A DNA stretch of 39,372 bases from an uncultured Campylobacterales bacterium (GCA_938084175.1 CALKDR010000073.1:1-39372); one strand, 5' to 3'. Positions 17,419 to 27,022 are shown, numbered from the stretch's first letter. Numbers and translations are program-made. Notes: generated from the sequence alone by a model not told the origin.

Positions 17419-18444
17419 TTAAAGTATTACAGCTTTACCGTTTTTCATTACAACTGTATCTTCTATTCTTACACCAAATTCTTTTGGTAAATAAATTCCA
17501 GGTTCAATAGTAAAAACCATATTGTCTTCAATAATTACATCAGATTTTGAGTTAATATTTGGAAACTCGTGAATATCAAGTCCAACACCATGCCCAGTAC
17601 TATGGATAAATCTATCACCATATCCTGCTTTTTCAATAACTGTACGAGTAAGTGCATCAATTTGTGAGGCTTTCATTCCTACTCTTGCATTTTCAATTGC
17701 ATTTAATTGAGATTTATAAACTAAATCATAAATTTTTTGATGTTTTTTATTTTTAAACTTTTGCTCTCTTTTAAAAGATAATTTCTCAAAATTTGCAGAT
17801 GTAACGCAAGTTCTATCTGAACAATATCTTTTATATTTTACTCCAGCGTCAACTAAAATCAAATCATTTAATTTTAATTTTTTTGTAGTTGGCAAGGCAT
17901 GAGGTTTTGCTGCATTTTCATTTATAGCAATAATTGGATCAAAACTAAGATCTAGTTTTCCACTTTGACTCATTTTTTCAATACCTTTAAAAAAAAGATA
18001 TTGTTCACTTTGTTTAAAACCATTTTTTCTAATAAATTTAGCTAAATCTTTAAAACCTTCACGTCCAAGTTTTGCTGCTTTTTTTAATATTTTAACTTCT
18101 TCATCTGTTTTAATTATTCTTTTTAATTTTGAAAAGTTTTCTTTTGCTACAAATTTTGTTTTTATGTTTTGTGTTAATTTTGTATAAGTAGAATATTTAA
18201 AATCATTTGGATCAAATACTATTTTTTTTATTTTGTTTTTAACTAAAATCTCTTGTGCTGTTTGTATTAGGTTTGATGATTCAATAACTTCACAGTTTTT
18301 TGTAAGCTCTTTGGCTTCTGTTGTATATCTAGCATCAGTTATAAAATAATTATTGCCTTCAAGTGATATAAAAAGTACATTATCACAAGAAAAAGAAGCT
18401 TCAAAATAAACAGCATTCTCATTTAATAAAATAAAATTTTTCAT
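17419..18444 (-). CDS. M24-family Xaa-Pro aminopeptidase-like metallopeptidase
   Basis: A 341-residue protein with a short N-terminal creatinase-like domain (about 1-115) and a C-terminal pita-bread peptidase domain. The five metal ligands can be placed: Asp in LVDAGVKY, Asp in CSDRTCV, His in HSTGHGVGLDIHEFP, Glu in FTIEPGIYLP and Glu in GVRIEDTVV. It should cleave N-terminal residues before proline in the cytoplasm. It is shorter than E. coli PepP (about 440) and closer to PepQ/YpdF-size enzymes, so PepP versus PepQ is not settled. It is the first gene of the folK-mnmA-mnmA run and is divergent from aroQ. Confidence 0.87.
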   Translation of the reverse strand: MKNFILLNENAVYFEASFSCDNVLFISLEGNNYFITDARYTTEAKELTKNCEVIESSNLIQTAQEILVKNKIKKIVFDPNDFKYSTYTKLTQNIKTKFVAKENFSKLKRIIKTDEEVKILKKAAKLGREGFKDLAKFIRKNGFKQSEQYLFFKGIEKMSQSGKLDLSFDPIIAINENAAKPHALPTTKKLKLNDLILVDAGVKYKRYCSDRTCVTSANFEKLSFKREQKFKNKKHQKIYDLVYKSQLNAIENARVGMKASQIDALTRTVIEKAGYGDRFIHSTGHGVGLDIHEFPNINSKSDVIIEDNMVFTIEPGIYLPKEFGVRIEDTVVMKNGKAVIL

Positions 18445-18484
18445 AAAATCTCTTTCCTTTGGTATGGTTTAACGTTAATTTTAA

Positions 18485-18490
18485 TATAAT
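18485..18490 (+). promoter_or_regulatory. putative -10 for aroQ
   Basis: Perfect TATAAT, 30 bases before the aroQ ATG, which has AAAGGAA as ribosome site. No clear -35. Confidence 0.5.
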
Positions 18491-18520
18491 CTTACCTAAA
18501 TTTTATAAAAGGAATATAAT

Positions 18521-18997
18521 ATGAAAATAGCCGTAATTCAAGGACCAAACTTAAATATGTTAGGTATTAGAGAGCAACACATCTATGGTCCAATGAACTT
18601 AGAACAAATTCACGAACAATTAAAAAATGCAGCTGCACAAAATGGAGTTGAATTAGAATTTTTCCAATCAAACTTAGAGGGTGAATTAGTTGATAGAGTT
18701 CAAGAGTGTTTAGGAACAGTTGATGGTATTTTAATAAATCCTGCAGCTTATTCTCACTCATCTATTGCTATTAAAGATGCATTAAGTGCAGTTGAACTTC
18801 CAACAGTTGAAGTACATATTTCAAATATCTATAAAAGAGAAGAGTTCAGACAAAAATCTGTAACTGCGTCTGCAACTACTGGCGTTATTTCAGGATTTGG
18901 ACCATTTGGTTATCATATGGGATTAATTGCATTAATGCAAATCATTTCTGAAATTAAAGCTGTTGAAGAAGCTCAACAACAAGAAGTAACTGAATAA
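18521..18997 (+). CDS. aroQ: 3-dehydroquinate dehydratase, type II
   Basis: A 158-residue enzyme of the shikimate pathway, dehydrating 3-dehydroquinate. Motifs of type II enzymes: [12 protein letters not shown] with the catalytic Tyr22 in [16 protein letters not shown] with the substrate-binding Asn, VEVHISN with the catalytic His, and [11 protein letters not shown]. Length is normal. It leads an operon with the mqnX-like gene (10-base gap) and sppA. Confidence 0.95.
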   Translation: MKIAVIQGPNLNMLGIREQHIYGPMNLEQIHEQLKNAAAQNGVELEFFQSNLEGELVDRVQECLGTVDGILINPAAYSHSSIAIKDALSAVELPTVEVHISNIYKREEFRQKSVTASATTGVISGFGPFGYHMGLIALMQIISEIKAVEEAQQQEVTE

Positions 18998-19007
18998 TTC
19001 AAAATAT

Positions 19008-20231
19008 ATGAATATATTAAGTGCTAAGTGGGTTATTACCTGCGATGAAAATTTTAGCATCATCAAAGATGGTGCTATTGTTTTTTCCGATAAAATAATT
19101 GATATTGATACAATCGAAAATATCCAAAAAAAATATCCAGAAGAAATTGTTGAAGATGCTGTTGATAACTCAGTTTTAATGCCTGGACTTATAAACTCTC
19201 ACGTACATTTAGAATTTTGTGCAAATACTACAACATTAAAATATGGTAATTTTTTAGCTTGGCTAAACTCTGTTATTAAAAATAGAGATACTTTAATAGA
19301 AAAAGCTACACAAAAACTAATATCTACAAAACTTGATAGAATGAAAAAAACTGGTACTACAACTATAGGTGCAATTTCATCTTATTCATTTGATATGGAA
19401 CCTTGTGTAAAGTCTCCAATTAACACGGTATTTTTTTGTGAAGTAATTGGTAGTAAAGCTGATATGGCTGATACTTTATTTGCTGATTTTAAATCTAGAT
19501 TAAATGGTGCAAAGCAATTTACTTCAAAGAATTTTATTCCTGCTGTTGCTATTCATTCACCTTATTCTGTACATCCTTTTTTAGTAAGAGAAAGTTTAGC
19601 ATTAGCAAAAGAGCAAGAATTTGCTGTTTCTACTCATTTTTTAGAATCAAGAGAAGAGTTTGAATGGTTACATAAAGATGAAGGTTTATTTATAGACTTC
19701 TTTAAAAACTTTTTAAATCAAAGTAGGGCAGTTACAAAACCTATGGAGTTCTTAACACACTTTTCAAATGTTAAAAAACTTTCTTTTACACACTGTGTGG
19801 AAGCTAGTGCTGATGACTTTGAAAAGATTAAATCTTTAGATGCAGTTGTTAATCACTGTCCTACATCAAATAGAGTATTAAATAATACGAAGTTAGATAT
19901 ATCAAAATTAAAAGATATTAAGTTTTCTATTGGAACTGATGGTTTAAGCTCAAATAATTCATTATCAATGTTTGATGAGTTAAGAACTGCTTTAATGATT
20001 CACGTAGATGAAAACATAATAGATTTTTCTAAAACTCTTTTAAAAGCAGCAACGTTAAATGGTAGTGTTGCTTTAGGATTAAATAAAGGAAGTTTAGAGA
20101 AACAAAAAGATGCAGATATCATATCTTTTAAATTACCAGATAATGTGGAAGATATAGAAGATGTAGCAATGCAAATTATTTTACATACTAAATCTGTAAA
20201 CAAAACTATAATAGGAGGAGAATTTGTTTAA
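19008..20231 (+). CDS. mqnX: aminofutalosine deaminase-like amidohydrolase
   Basis: A 407-residue metal-dependent hydrolase of the amidohydrolase superfamily. Metal ligands: HVHLEF (His-x-His, ~63-65), a His in SPYSVHPF / STHFLES, a later His in NHCPTSNR and Asp in SIGTDGLSSNNSL. The LMPGLINSHVHLEF start and FLAWLNSVIKNR segment resemble the Campylobacter and Helicobacter enzymes that deaminate 6-amino-6-deoxyfutalosine for menaquinone synthesis. That function is the most likely; other deaminases of the SsnA/MtaD group share the fold. It lies between aroQ and sppA and overlaps sppA by 8 bases. Confidence 0.78.
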   Translation: MNILSAKWVITCDENFSIIKDGAIVFSDKIIDIDTIENIQKKYPEEIVEDAVDNSVLMPGLINSHVHLEFCANTTTLKYGNFLAWLNSVIKNRDTLIEKATQKLISTKLDRMKKTGTTTIGAISSYSFDMEPCVKSPINTVFFCEVIGSKADMADTLFADFKSRLNGAKQFTSKNFIPAVAIHSPYSVHPFLVRESLALAKEQEFAVSTHFLESREEFEWLHKDEGLFIDFFKNFLNQSRAVTKPMEFLTHFSNVKKLSFTHCVEASADDFEKIKSLDAVVNHCPTSNRVLNNTKLDISKLKDIKFSIGTDGLSSNNSLSMFDELRTALMIHVDENIIDFSKTLLKAATLNGSVALGLNKGSLEKQKDADIISFKLPDNVEDIEDVAMQIILHTKSVNKTIIGGEFV

Positions 20232-21114
20232 TTTTTTTAAAAAACTATTTTCACCAATAATCGCAATATTAGATTTTATTACAAAATATTTTAAAACAAT
20301 AGTATTTTTAACAATTATGTATTTTATTGTTTATTCACCAAGTGATAAAATGAATGAAAATGGAACTTTTGAACTTGCTAATTTACAAAAAATTGAACTT
20401 TTTGGACCAATTTTAGATGTTAGTAAAACAATGAGCGAGATTCAAAAAGCAAAACAAAATGAAAATATAAAAGGTGTATTACTTGTAGTAAACTCTCCAG
20501 GAGGAGCAGTTGCTCCTTCTGTTGAACTAGCTTATGCTATTAAAGAGTTAAAAGCTGTTAAACCTGTAGTTGTATATGCTAGTGGAATAATTGCTAGTGG
20601 TTCTTATTATGCATCAATTTGGAGTGATAAAATCATTGCAAATCCAGGAGCTATGGTGGGTTCAATTGGTGTTATTATGCAAGGCGTTAATACAGAAGAG
20701 TTAATGGCTAAAATTGGAATCTCAACTCAAACTGTAAAGGCTGGAAAATATAAAGAATCAGGAACACCTACAAGAAAATGGTTCGATTATGAAAAAAAGC
20801 AGTTACAAAGTATAATTGATGATACTTATAATATGTTTATAACAGACGTTGCAAATGCTAGAAATCTTGATGTTAAAAATCACACACAATTTGCTGATGC
20901 TAGAGTATTTACAGCTTCACAAGCAAAAGATGTTGGTTTAGTTGATGAGGTTGCTACTATTTCAAAAGCTGAAAAAAGTTTAGCCACATTATCAGAAGTT
21001 GATATTGCTGTTTGGCAAAAACAAGATAAATTTGATAAGTTTATTGATAAGTTTATTAGTGAAACTGTTTCATCTATTTCGATGAATTTTGTTAGTGGTT
21101 TAAAAGCTTATTAA
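20224..21114 (+). CDS. sppA: signal peptide peptidase SppA, short form
   Basis: A 296-residue membrane-anchored serine protease of the S49 family. A transmembrane segment (about 23-38) anchors it; the protease domain faces the periplasm. The catalytic Ser is S125 in IIASGSYYAS and the Lys is K177 in GKYKESGTP, the Ser/Lys dyad of the short SppA group. It degrades signal peptide remnants in the membrane. The start is TTG at 20224, inside the end of the mqnX-like gene, with a strong GGAGGAG just before it; no ATG fits better. Confidence 0.9.
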   Translation: MFNFFKKLFSPIIAILDFITKYFKTIVFLTIMYFIVYSPSDKMNENGTFELANLQKIELFGPILDVSKTMSEIQKAKQNENIKGVLLVVNSPGGAVAPSVELAYAIKELKAVKPVVVYASGIIASGSYYASIWSDKIIANPGAMVGSIGVIMQGVNTEELMAKIGISTQTVKAGKYKESGTPTRKWFDYEKKQLQSIIDDTYNMFITDVANARNLDVKNHTQFADARVFTASQAKDVGLVDEVATISKAEKSLATLSEVDIAVWQKQDKFDKFIDKFISETVSSISMNFVSGLKAY

Positions 21115-21130
21115 CTTTTTCTCTATTTTA

Positions 21131-21177
21131 TAATAAATGCTCTTCTCAAGTTTTTACTTAAGAAGAAGCATTTATTA
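21131..21177. terminator. convergent hairpin between sppA and the SH3 protein
   Basis: A long imperfect stem-loop: TAATAAATGC at 21131-21140 pairs with GCATTTATTA at 21168-21177, and TCTTCTCAAG pairs largely with CTTAAGAAGA. It overlaps the stop codon of the minus-strand gene and can stop both transcripts. Confidence 0.65.
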
Positions 21178-21747
21178 CCATCTTTTTTTATTACGACGAC
21201 TTGGAATTAATAGTGGAATTATTAAACCTAGAAAAAGTCCAACTCCTCCTACAATACCACCATAAGTAAACCAACGCATTAATAAGTCATTTTGTTTCGT
21301 ATCTAGTTTTGAATTTAAATCATTGTTTAATGCTTGTATTTGTTTTAACTCTTCTTTTAATGTCAAATTAGTATTTTGTAATTTTTCAAGTTCATTTGTA
21401 CTAGATTTTATATTCTGTTTTGAAGTATTTAATTGAATATTTAATTTTTCTAATTTACTTTCTAGTTTAGGCAATCGTTCTTTTAAACCAGCTTTTTGGG
21501 ATACATATTTTGAGTTAATCCAACCCTTACGACCTTTTAAATCTCTTATTAAAGTAAAACCTGCAGCTTTATTTGTTTGAAGTATCTCAATTTTATCACC
21601 AGCATTAACACTACCTATAATTTTATATTTTGTACCTGCCCCTGAATGAATAAAAGTATGAAGATTTTCTGAAACATAACGAGTTGCACCATTGGCTGAT
21701 ATACATAGAAAGGTTAAAGTGATTAATAATAGAGTTTTTTTTCTCAT
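21175..21747 (-). CDS. SH3-domain, coiled-coil and membrane-anchor protein (YgiM/TIGR04211-like)
   Basis: A 190-residue exported protein: signal peptide (1-20), a bacterial SH3 domain (about 22-85; RYVSENLHTFIHSG, VNAGDKIEIL, GRKGWINSKYVS), a long coiled coil (about 88-158) and a C-terminal transmembrane helix (about 162-182) with a basic RRNKKRW tail. This matches the SH3-and-anchor family that includes E. coli YgiM. The SH3 part should sit in the periplasm, perhaps contacting peptidoglycan. Function unknown. It stands alone, convergent with sppA. Confidence 0.8.
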   Translation of the reverse strand: MRKKTLLLITLTFLCISANGATRYVSENLHTFIHSGAGTKYKIIGSVNAGDKIEILQTNKAAGFTLIRDLKGRKGWINSKYVSQKAGLKERLPKLESKLEKLNIQLNTSKQNIKSSTNELEKLQNTNLTLKEELKQIQALNNDLNSKLDTKQNDLLMRWFTYGGIVGGVGLFLGLIIPLLIPSRRNKKRW

Positions 21748-21828
21748 GGTTAATTAAATCCTTATTTTAAATATTTATTTATTATAACGAATAAATTTAT
21801 ATAAAAATGATTAATACTAGAATAAATA

Positions 21829-21856
21829 AGAAGATGAAGCAAAAGCTTCATCTTTT
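21829..21856 (-). terminator. terminator after ackA
   Basis: A 10-bp perfect core stem (21831-21840 with 21845-21854), extended by weaker pairs, around an AAAA/TTTT loop, ten bases beyond the ackA stop; followed on the minus strand by a T-rich tail. Confidence 0.75.
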
Positions 21857-21865
21857 ATAAAAGAA

Positions 21866-23068
21866 TTATTTTTCAAGTCCTGAAACGATTTTATATGTAT
21901 CGTTTGCAATAACATACTCTTCATTTGTAGGAATAACAAAGATTCTACCAGCTGAACCATTTGTTGCAATATCTCTAGCTTCACCAGATCTTTTATTATT
22001 TTTAACTGGATCTACTACTAGTCCCATTCCATCAAGACCAGCACAAACTTTTTCTCTAATTAAAGCAGCATTTTCACCAATCCCACCTGTGAAACATAAT
22101 GCATCAACACCATCAAGAGCTGCCGCATAAGCACCAACATATTTTTTGATATTATAAGCAACCATATTTACAGCTAAATCACATCTTTTATCACCATTAG
22201 CTTGACCTTCTAATACTTCTCTAAGATCAGATGATTTTCCAGAAATACCTAAGATTCCTGATTTTTTATTCATGATATTTAAGGCTTCATCAATTGTAAT
22301 ATTTTCTTGACTCATCATATATTGTATTGCACCAGCACCAACATCACCAGCACGAGTTCCCATCATAAGACCTTGAACAGGAGTAAGTCCCATTGAAGTA
22401 TCAATACATTTACCATCTAATACAGCAGAAACAGAAGAACCATTTCCTAAGTGACATACAATAACTCTTGTATTATGTTTTTTATCTAACATATTTCTAG
22501 CTTCATTTGATACGAAATAATGAGATGTACCATGGAAACCATATTTTCTAATTCCATGCTTAGTATATTGTTCATGTGGTAATGCATACATATATGCATA
22601 ATCAGGCATAGTTTGGTGGAATGCTGTATCAAATACAGCAACATTTGGTTTACCAGGCATTAAATCTTGACAAATTTCCATCCCCATAATATTTGCAGGG
22701 TTATGTAATGGAGCTAATGGAATTAACTCTTTCATTTTATTAATTACTGCATCTGTAACAATAACAGAACCAGCAAAATCTTCACCACCATGAACAGCTC
22801 TATGTCCAATAGCATCAATAGCATCAATAGAATCGATAACTTTACCTTCACCTTCACATAATGTTTTTAAAACTAATTCAATTGCTTCTTTATGCGTTGG
22901 CATTGAAACTTCTAATTTAAGTTTTTGATCATTACCAAATTCGTGTTTAATAACTCCATCAATTCCAATTCTTTCACAAAGTCCTACAGCTAAAGTTTCT
23001 TGAGAAACTGGGTTCATTAACTGATACTTTAAAGATGAACTTCCTGCGTTTAAAATAAATACTAACAT
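21866..23068 (-). CDS. ackA: acetate kinase
   Basis: A 400-residue ASKHA-fold kinase that interconverts acetate + ATP and acetyl phosphate + ADP. Signatures: LVFILNAGSSSLKYQL at the N-terminus (phosphate-1 region), GHRAVHGGE with the active-site region His/Arg, HLGNGSSVSAV, GTRAGDVG (catalytic Arg) and CFTGGIGENAALIRE near the C-terminus. Length is normal. It is 16 bases after pta, forming the pta-ackA operon. With several acetate symporters next door and no acs in view, it may work in the acetate-activating direction as well as in overflow (inference). Confidence 0.97.
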   Translation of the reverse strand: MLVFILNAGSSSLKYQLMNPVSQETLAVGLCERIGIDGVIKHEFGNDQKLKLEVSMPTHKEAIELVLKTLCEGEGKVIDSIDAIDAIGHRAVHGGEDFAGSVIVTDAVINKMKELIPLAPLHNPANIMGMEICQDLMPGKPNVAVFDTAFHQTMPDYAYMYALPHEQYTKHGIRKYGFHGTSHYFVSNEARNMLDKKHNTRVIVCHLGNGSSVSAVLDGKCIDTSMGLTPVQGLMMGTRAGDVGAGAIQYMMSQENITIDEALNIMNKKSGILGISGKSSDLREVLEGQANGDKRCDLAVNMVAYNIKKYVGAYAAALDGVDALCFTGGIGENAALIREKVCAGLDGMGLVVDPVKNNKRSGEARDIATNGSAGRIFVIPTNEEYVIANDTYKIVSGLEK

Positions 23069-23084
23069 ATATTAATTCCTTAAA

Positions 23085-24080
23085 TTATTTAATTTGTGTT
23101 GCTGTAATAGCTACTAAGTTTGCGATGTCTTCTACTGAACAACCTCTTGAAAGATCATTTACAGGTTTTGCTAAACCTTGAACTACTGGTCCATGAGCTG
23201 CTGCTCCTGCAAATCTTTGAACAAGTTTATATCCAATATTTCCAGATTGTAAATCAGGGAATACTAATACATTAGCACGTCCAGCTACTTCAGAACCTGG
23301 TGCTTTTTTAGCTCCAATTGCTTCAACAATTGCAGCATCTGCTTGCATTTCACCATCAAATGAGAAATCAACATTTCTATCTTCTAATAAGTCAACTGCA
23401 TATTGAACTTTATCAACTAATGGATGCTTCGCACTTCCTTTTGTTGAGAATGATAACATTGCAACTCTAGGATCTAGTCCTACAACAGATGCAGCAGTTG
23501 CTGCAGTTGCACATGCAATATCAGCTAATTGCTCAGCATTTGGTTCAGGAATTACTGCACAATCTGCAAATAAAATTAAACCATTATCACCAAATTTACC
23601 ATCAGCTGTTTCCATAATAAATGCAGATGATACAGTGTTAATACCAGGTGCTGTTTTTATTACATGAATAGCTGCTTTTAATACATCAGCAGTTGGAGAG
23701 TTTGAACCTGCAACTAAACCATCGGCATGACCTAGTCTAACCATCATACAACCAAAAAATCTTGGCTCTGTAGTCATAATTTCTCTAGCTTCTTCTACAG
23801 TTAAACCTTTTTTCTTTCTAAGTTCAACTAACTCATTAACATAAGTGTCAATATCATCGAATTTTTTAGGATCAATTATTGTTGCCCCTTCAATGTTCGC
23901 ACCACATGCAATTGCATCTGCTTTAATTGTCTCTTCATTTCCAATTAAAACAACTTTCGCAGTTTTTTCTTCTAAAACTTGCTGTGTAGCTTGTAATACT
24001 CTTTCGTCTTCAGACTCAGGAAGAACGATAGTTCTAAGTTGTACTTTCGCTTTTTCTTTAATATTCTCAATTAAACCCAT
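23085..24080 (-). CDS. pta: phosphate acetyltransferase, short form
   Basis: A 331-residue Pta consisting of the catalytic PTA_PTB domain only, without the DRTGG/P-loop N-terminal regulatory half of E. coli Pta. It interconverts acetyl-CoA and acetyl phosphate. Motifs: IVLPESEDERVLQA at the start, GLVAGSNSPTADVLKAA in the middle and SGNIGYKLVQRF toward the end. AAAGGAT precedes the ATG. The promoter has a perfect -10 and a direct repeat shared with the symporter operons. Confidence 0.96.
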   Translation of the reverse strand: MGLIENIKEKAKVQLRTIVLPESEDERVLQATQQVLEEKTAKVVLIGNEETIKADAIACGANIEGATIIDPKKFDDIDTYVNELVELRKKKGLTVEEAREIMTTEPRFFGCMMVRLGHADGLVAGSNSPTADVLKAAIHVIKTAPGINTVSSAFIMETADGKFGDNGLILFADCAVIPEPNAEQLADIACATAATAASVVGLDPRVAMLSFSTKGSAKHPLVDKVQYAVDLLEDRNVDFSFDGEMQADAAIVEAIGAKKAPGSEVAGRANVLVFPDLQSGNIGYKLVQRFAGAAAHGPVVQGLAKPVNDLSRGCSVEDIANLVAITATQIK

Positions 24081-24118
24081 GTTAAGTTATCCTTTCTACT
24101 TATAGCTTATTTTTGAAG

Positions 24119-24151
24119 ATTATAGTAAAAAAACATAGCATAAAAATAGCA
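24119..24151 (-). promoter_or_regulatory. pta-ackA promoter with TGCTAT-N5-TGCTAT direct repeat
   Basis: The repeat occupies 24135-24151 (both half-sites perfect, 11-bp period). Exactly 10 bases downstream is TATAAT (24119-24124). The repeat takes the place of a -35 box, which is how PhoB-type activators sit at their promoters. Confidence 0.6.
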
Positions 24152-24300
24152 ATGCATTTAAATCTTCTTCATATATATTGTATATTTATTTTTTTAAAAA
24201 GTACATAATATATACACTTTATTTCTAAAATATTAAAGATGTGTCTTTTTGTAATAAAATATGGATTTAAAGGCTTTTAAAGAGTTTTTTGATTGGTTAA

Positions 24301-24330
24301 ATGTATAAAAGTTGTACATAATGTATAAAA
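24301..24330. repeat. 10-base direct repeat, 20-base period
   Basis: ATGTATAAAA occurs at 24301-24310 and 24321-24330, separated by GTTGTACATA. Two helical turns apart, upstream of pta and downstream of the exonuclease gene. Possible protein-binding pair; AT-rich, so chance is possible. Confidence 0.45.
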
Positions 24331-24391
24331 ATAAATAACAATTTTTTTCCTTAAGAAAAAGTAAAAAGCTTTAGATTGATTATATGTATAA

Positions 24392-25012
24392 TTAGTTGAT
24401 TTTTACTTTTGGAAAATTTGTTAGTTTTATAAATATTAGTGCGGTCATTATTGCATCATTATAAGCATCATGTTTTCCCATAACAGGAATTTGCAAGTCA
24501 TTCATAATTGTGTCAAATCTCAAATCTATGTTTGCTTGAGGAATTCTTTCTATTTTATAATCATAATATATAGCTGAAACTTCATGTTTTTTATTCGGCA
24601 AATGTATTCCAATTTTTGGTTTCAAATATTTATTAATCATTGCCATATCAAATTCTAAAAAATATCCCACTAGAGTTCTATTTCCAATAAAGTTTACAAA
24701 CTCATCTATTACTTCATTTATATCTTCTGCTTCTTCTAAATCACACTCTCTTATATGATGTATTTTTATAGCATCAGCTTGTAACTTTGTTTTGGGTTTT
24801 ACAAATTTTACAAATTTCTTACTTGAAATAATTGTGTTGTTTTTAATAATTACAGCACCTATAGAGATAATATCATCTATTTTTGTATCAAGTCCTGTTG
24901 TTTCACAATCAAAACAAACATATTCATCTTTATGCGGTTTATCAAAAAGAAAAGAATATCTTTCATCTTTTAAATTTTTTTTATTAAAATAGTTTGAAAT
25001 ACTTTTAAACAT
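24392..25012 (-). CDS. DEDDh-family 3'-5' exonuclease (DnaQ-like), copy 1
   Basis: A 206-residue exonuclease of the PolC/DnaQ epsilon-like family. ExoI is FDCETTGLD (~34-42; Asp and Glu metal ligands), ExoII FLEFDMAMI, and ExoIII HDAYNDAIMTA with the His-x4-Asp spacing of the DEDDh group. The N-terminal ~30 residues (NKKNLKDERYSFLFDKP) are a conserved leader shared with copy 2. It overlaps the DUF294 gene by 8 bases and is co-transcribed with it. Pairing of this exonuclease with a DUF294 protein near acetate symporters is known from other proteobacteria; the substrate (DNA, RNA or a small nucleotide) is not known. Confidence 0.85.
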   Translation of the reverse strand: MFKSISNYFNKKNLKDERYSFLFDKPHKDEYVCFDCETTGLDTKIDDIISIGAVIIKNNTIISSKKFVKFVKPKTKLQADAIKIHHIRECDLEEAEDINEVIDEFVNFIGNRTLVGYFLEFDMAMINKYLKPKIGIHLPNKKHEVSAIYYDYKIERIPQANIDLRFDTIMNDLQIPVMGKHDAYNDAIMTALIFIKLTNFPKVKIN

Positions 25013-26846
25013 AAGATAACTTAAAATGGTATTCTAATTTCTTTTTTAATTTATTGATAATTTTAAATGAATCTTTTAATAAATCTTTTTCCATTGTATT
25101 TAAATTTTCCGGATTAATATAATTATCAAGCTCTTCATTTTTATCAAGTTTTTCTAAATTTGATTTTAATTTTAAATTAGATAAAAAATTAAAAGCCATT
25201 ATCAACTCTTGAGCTGTTTCTTCTTCAAATACACCTTTTTTAGTTAATAACAAGATTCTTTTTGAAGTATTAGTCTTTAATATATGATGTTCTAAACATA
25301 AGGCCCTAATACTTTGTACAATTAAAAATATTCCACCTTTTTTAATATCAAGTTCATTTTTATGTTCACTATTCTTTGAATCAACAACAAATCCATCAAA
25401 GAATCCTAATGGAACATCAAAATTTGTAATTACTTTTGCAAAATTCGCATTAAATGTTTGTGAATTAGCACCAACTCTAAATAAGTACTCTTTTAAGTCA
25501 ATCAATAAATCCTTATTTCCTGAAACACAAGCTGCATCATAAAAAATTGCAGTATTCATTAAGTTTTCAGGGTTTGGCTCATTTACCCAAGAATATATCA
25601 AGTCTTTAAAATCTTTTGAACTTTTACACCAATAAGGATTAGAAAGCATAATATTTCCTTGACACCTTGGAAATCCAAAATCTACAAGTATTTTTGTAAA
25701 TTTCTTTGTAAAATCATGAATAATTTTAATATCTAAAGTACATTCATCAGAAATAATTAGTGCATTATCTTGGTCTGTTCTAAGTATTTGTTCTGATCTT
25801 CCCTCACTTCCCATAACAAGTAAACATGAATTTTCTAATAATTCTTTAGGTGCGAGAAGTTTGTACAATTTATCTAATAATTTTTTATTTAATTGGTTTA
25901 TTAATTTAGAAATAAACTCTATTTTTACGCCTTTTGCATTTAAAGATTTGATTATTTTTATAAAAGAATGAGATGCAACTTTTAACTCTTCAACTGTTTC
26001 AGCTTGAATTATCTCATTTGAAACAGAAAAAGTATTCGTTGCAAAAAATGATGAGAGTGAAATTTGATCTAAAATGCCTATAATTTCATTTTCATCATTT
26101 TTAACTACAACTCTTTTCATTCCAAATTTCGCCATTATTAGTTGTGCATTAAATAAGAAGTCGTTTTCATTAACATAAATCAGTCCTTTTGATGCAATCT
26201 TAATAACCTTATCATCAAAATCCATTCTATTTAAAATCACTTTTTCTCTAAAATCAGAATCTGTAACTATAAACATTTCGCCTAAGTTATCTTTTAAAAG
26301 TATTGTAGGAACTTTTTCTTTTTTTATAATATTAGCAGCTTCAAAAATTGATTTTTCTGAATCAATTATTACGGCTTTATGTATTTTTGCATCTTTTACT
26401 TTGGCAATCATTATATTTGCCATTTCTTTGTTTTTTTCATTATGAATATTTTTATTTAATTTTTGAGAAATAGTTTGAAAAAAGTAACTCTCTAATTCAA
26501 CATTTTGATGTAATGTTTTAATAAATAGTTCTTTTGGTAATGAATAGCATATAGTTTCTTGAGCAGTTTTAAAAGTGTTTTTTGAATAGTTTTCTATTAA
26601 AGATACAGGATCAAATATTTCATTTTTTGTAAAAACTGAAAATACTTCATCATCATTTCTTTCTTGTATAATTCCTTTTATAATAAAATAAAGATGACTA
26701 GGTTCTTTACCTTGTTTTTGAATAACTTCATCTTTTTTAAAATAGACAATATCAATATTTTCTGCAAATTTTCCTAATTGAACTTTATTTAAATGTTCAA
26801 ATGGATGTATTGATGTTAAGAATGTTTTTTGCTCTAATATACTCAT
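25005..26846 (-). CDS. cNMP-binding/CBS/DUF294 putative nucleotidyltransferase, copy 1
   Basis: A 613-residue soluble protein. Residues about 10-130: cyclic-nucleotide-binding-type domain (FAENIDIVYFKKDEVIQKQG, HLYFIIKG). About 150-275: two CBS motifs. About 300-470: DUF294 nucleotidyltransferase with GSEGRSEQ and TDQDNALI (near 340-355), the same metal-binding pattern as the GlnD uridylyltransferase. About 480-610: helical DUF294_C. Such proteins may modify a partner with a nucleotide; the target is unknown. Location beside acetate symporters and upstream of pta-ackA suggests control of acetate uptake or activation (inference). Confidence 0.88.
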   Translation of the reverse strand: MSILEQKTFLTSIHPFEHLNKVQLGKFAENIDIVYFKKDEVIQKQGKEPSHLYFIIKGIIQERNDDEVFSVFTKNEIFDPVSLIENYSKNTFKTAQETICYSLPKELFIKTLHQNVELESYFFQTISQKLNKNIHNEKNKEMANIMIAKVKDAKIHKAVIIDSEKSIFEAANIIKKEKVPTILLKDNLGEMFIVTDSDFREKVILNRMDFDDKVIKIASKGLIYVNENDFLFNAQLIMAKFGMKRVVVKNDENEIIGILDQISLSSFFATNTFSVSNEIIQAETVEELKVASHSFIKIIKSLNAKGVKIEFISKLINQLNKKLLDKLYKLLAPKELLENSCLLVMGSEGRSEQILRTDQDNALIISDECTLDIKIIHDFTKKFTKILVDFGFPRCQGNIMLSNPYWCKSSKDFKDLIYSWVNEPNPENLMNTAIFYDAACVSGNKDLLIDLKEYLFRVGANSQTFNANFAKVITNFDVPLGFFDGFVVDSKNSEHKNELDIKKGGIFLIVQSIRALCLEHHILKTNTSKRILLLTKKGVFEEETAQELIMAFNFLSNLKLKSNLEKLDKNEELDNYINPENLNTMEKDLLKDSFKIINKLKKKLEYHFKLSYV

Positions 26847-27022
26847 TAATTACTTCCCTTGATATTTGTATAAATACTTAATCTTATTATTATATTTTAT
26901 CAAAATAATAATAAAGAATTATTTGTAAATAAGCTTTATTTTTGTGAATTAATTAATATGTTTTTTTGTGCCAATTATCTTGAAAGGGATTTGAAAATTT
27001 ATAGAGTATGTTGTAAATAAGA

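Larger units (their letters stand above)
24081..24391. other. 311-base intergenic region upstream of pta
   Basis: No credible gene. It holds the pta leader, a -10 and the TGCTAT direct repeat on the right-to-left strand, and farther out an exact 10-base direct repeat (24301-24330). The rest is AT-rich sequence with several TGTATA/TATACA-like words and no good terminator for the exonuclease gene. Confidence 0.6.

Noticed and set aside
22809-22823. ATAGCA-TCA-ATAGCA inside ackA, resembling the promoter repeat
   Set aside because: The period is 9, not 11, and it lies in coding sequence encoding a repeated Ile-Asp-Ala; it is a codon repeat.
24354-24412. Possible long hairpin as terminator of exonuclease copy 1 (AAAAGTAAAAA with TTTTTACTTTT)
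   Set aside because: The arms are almost pure A/T, the loop is over 30 bases and one arm is inside the coding end; not convincing.
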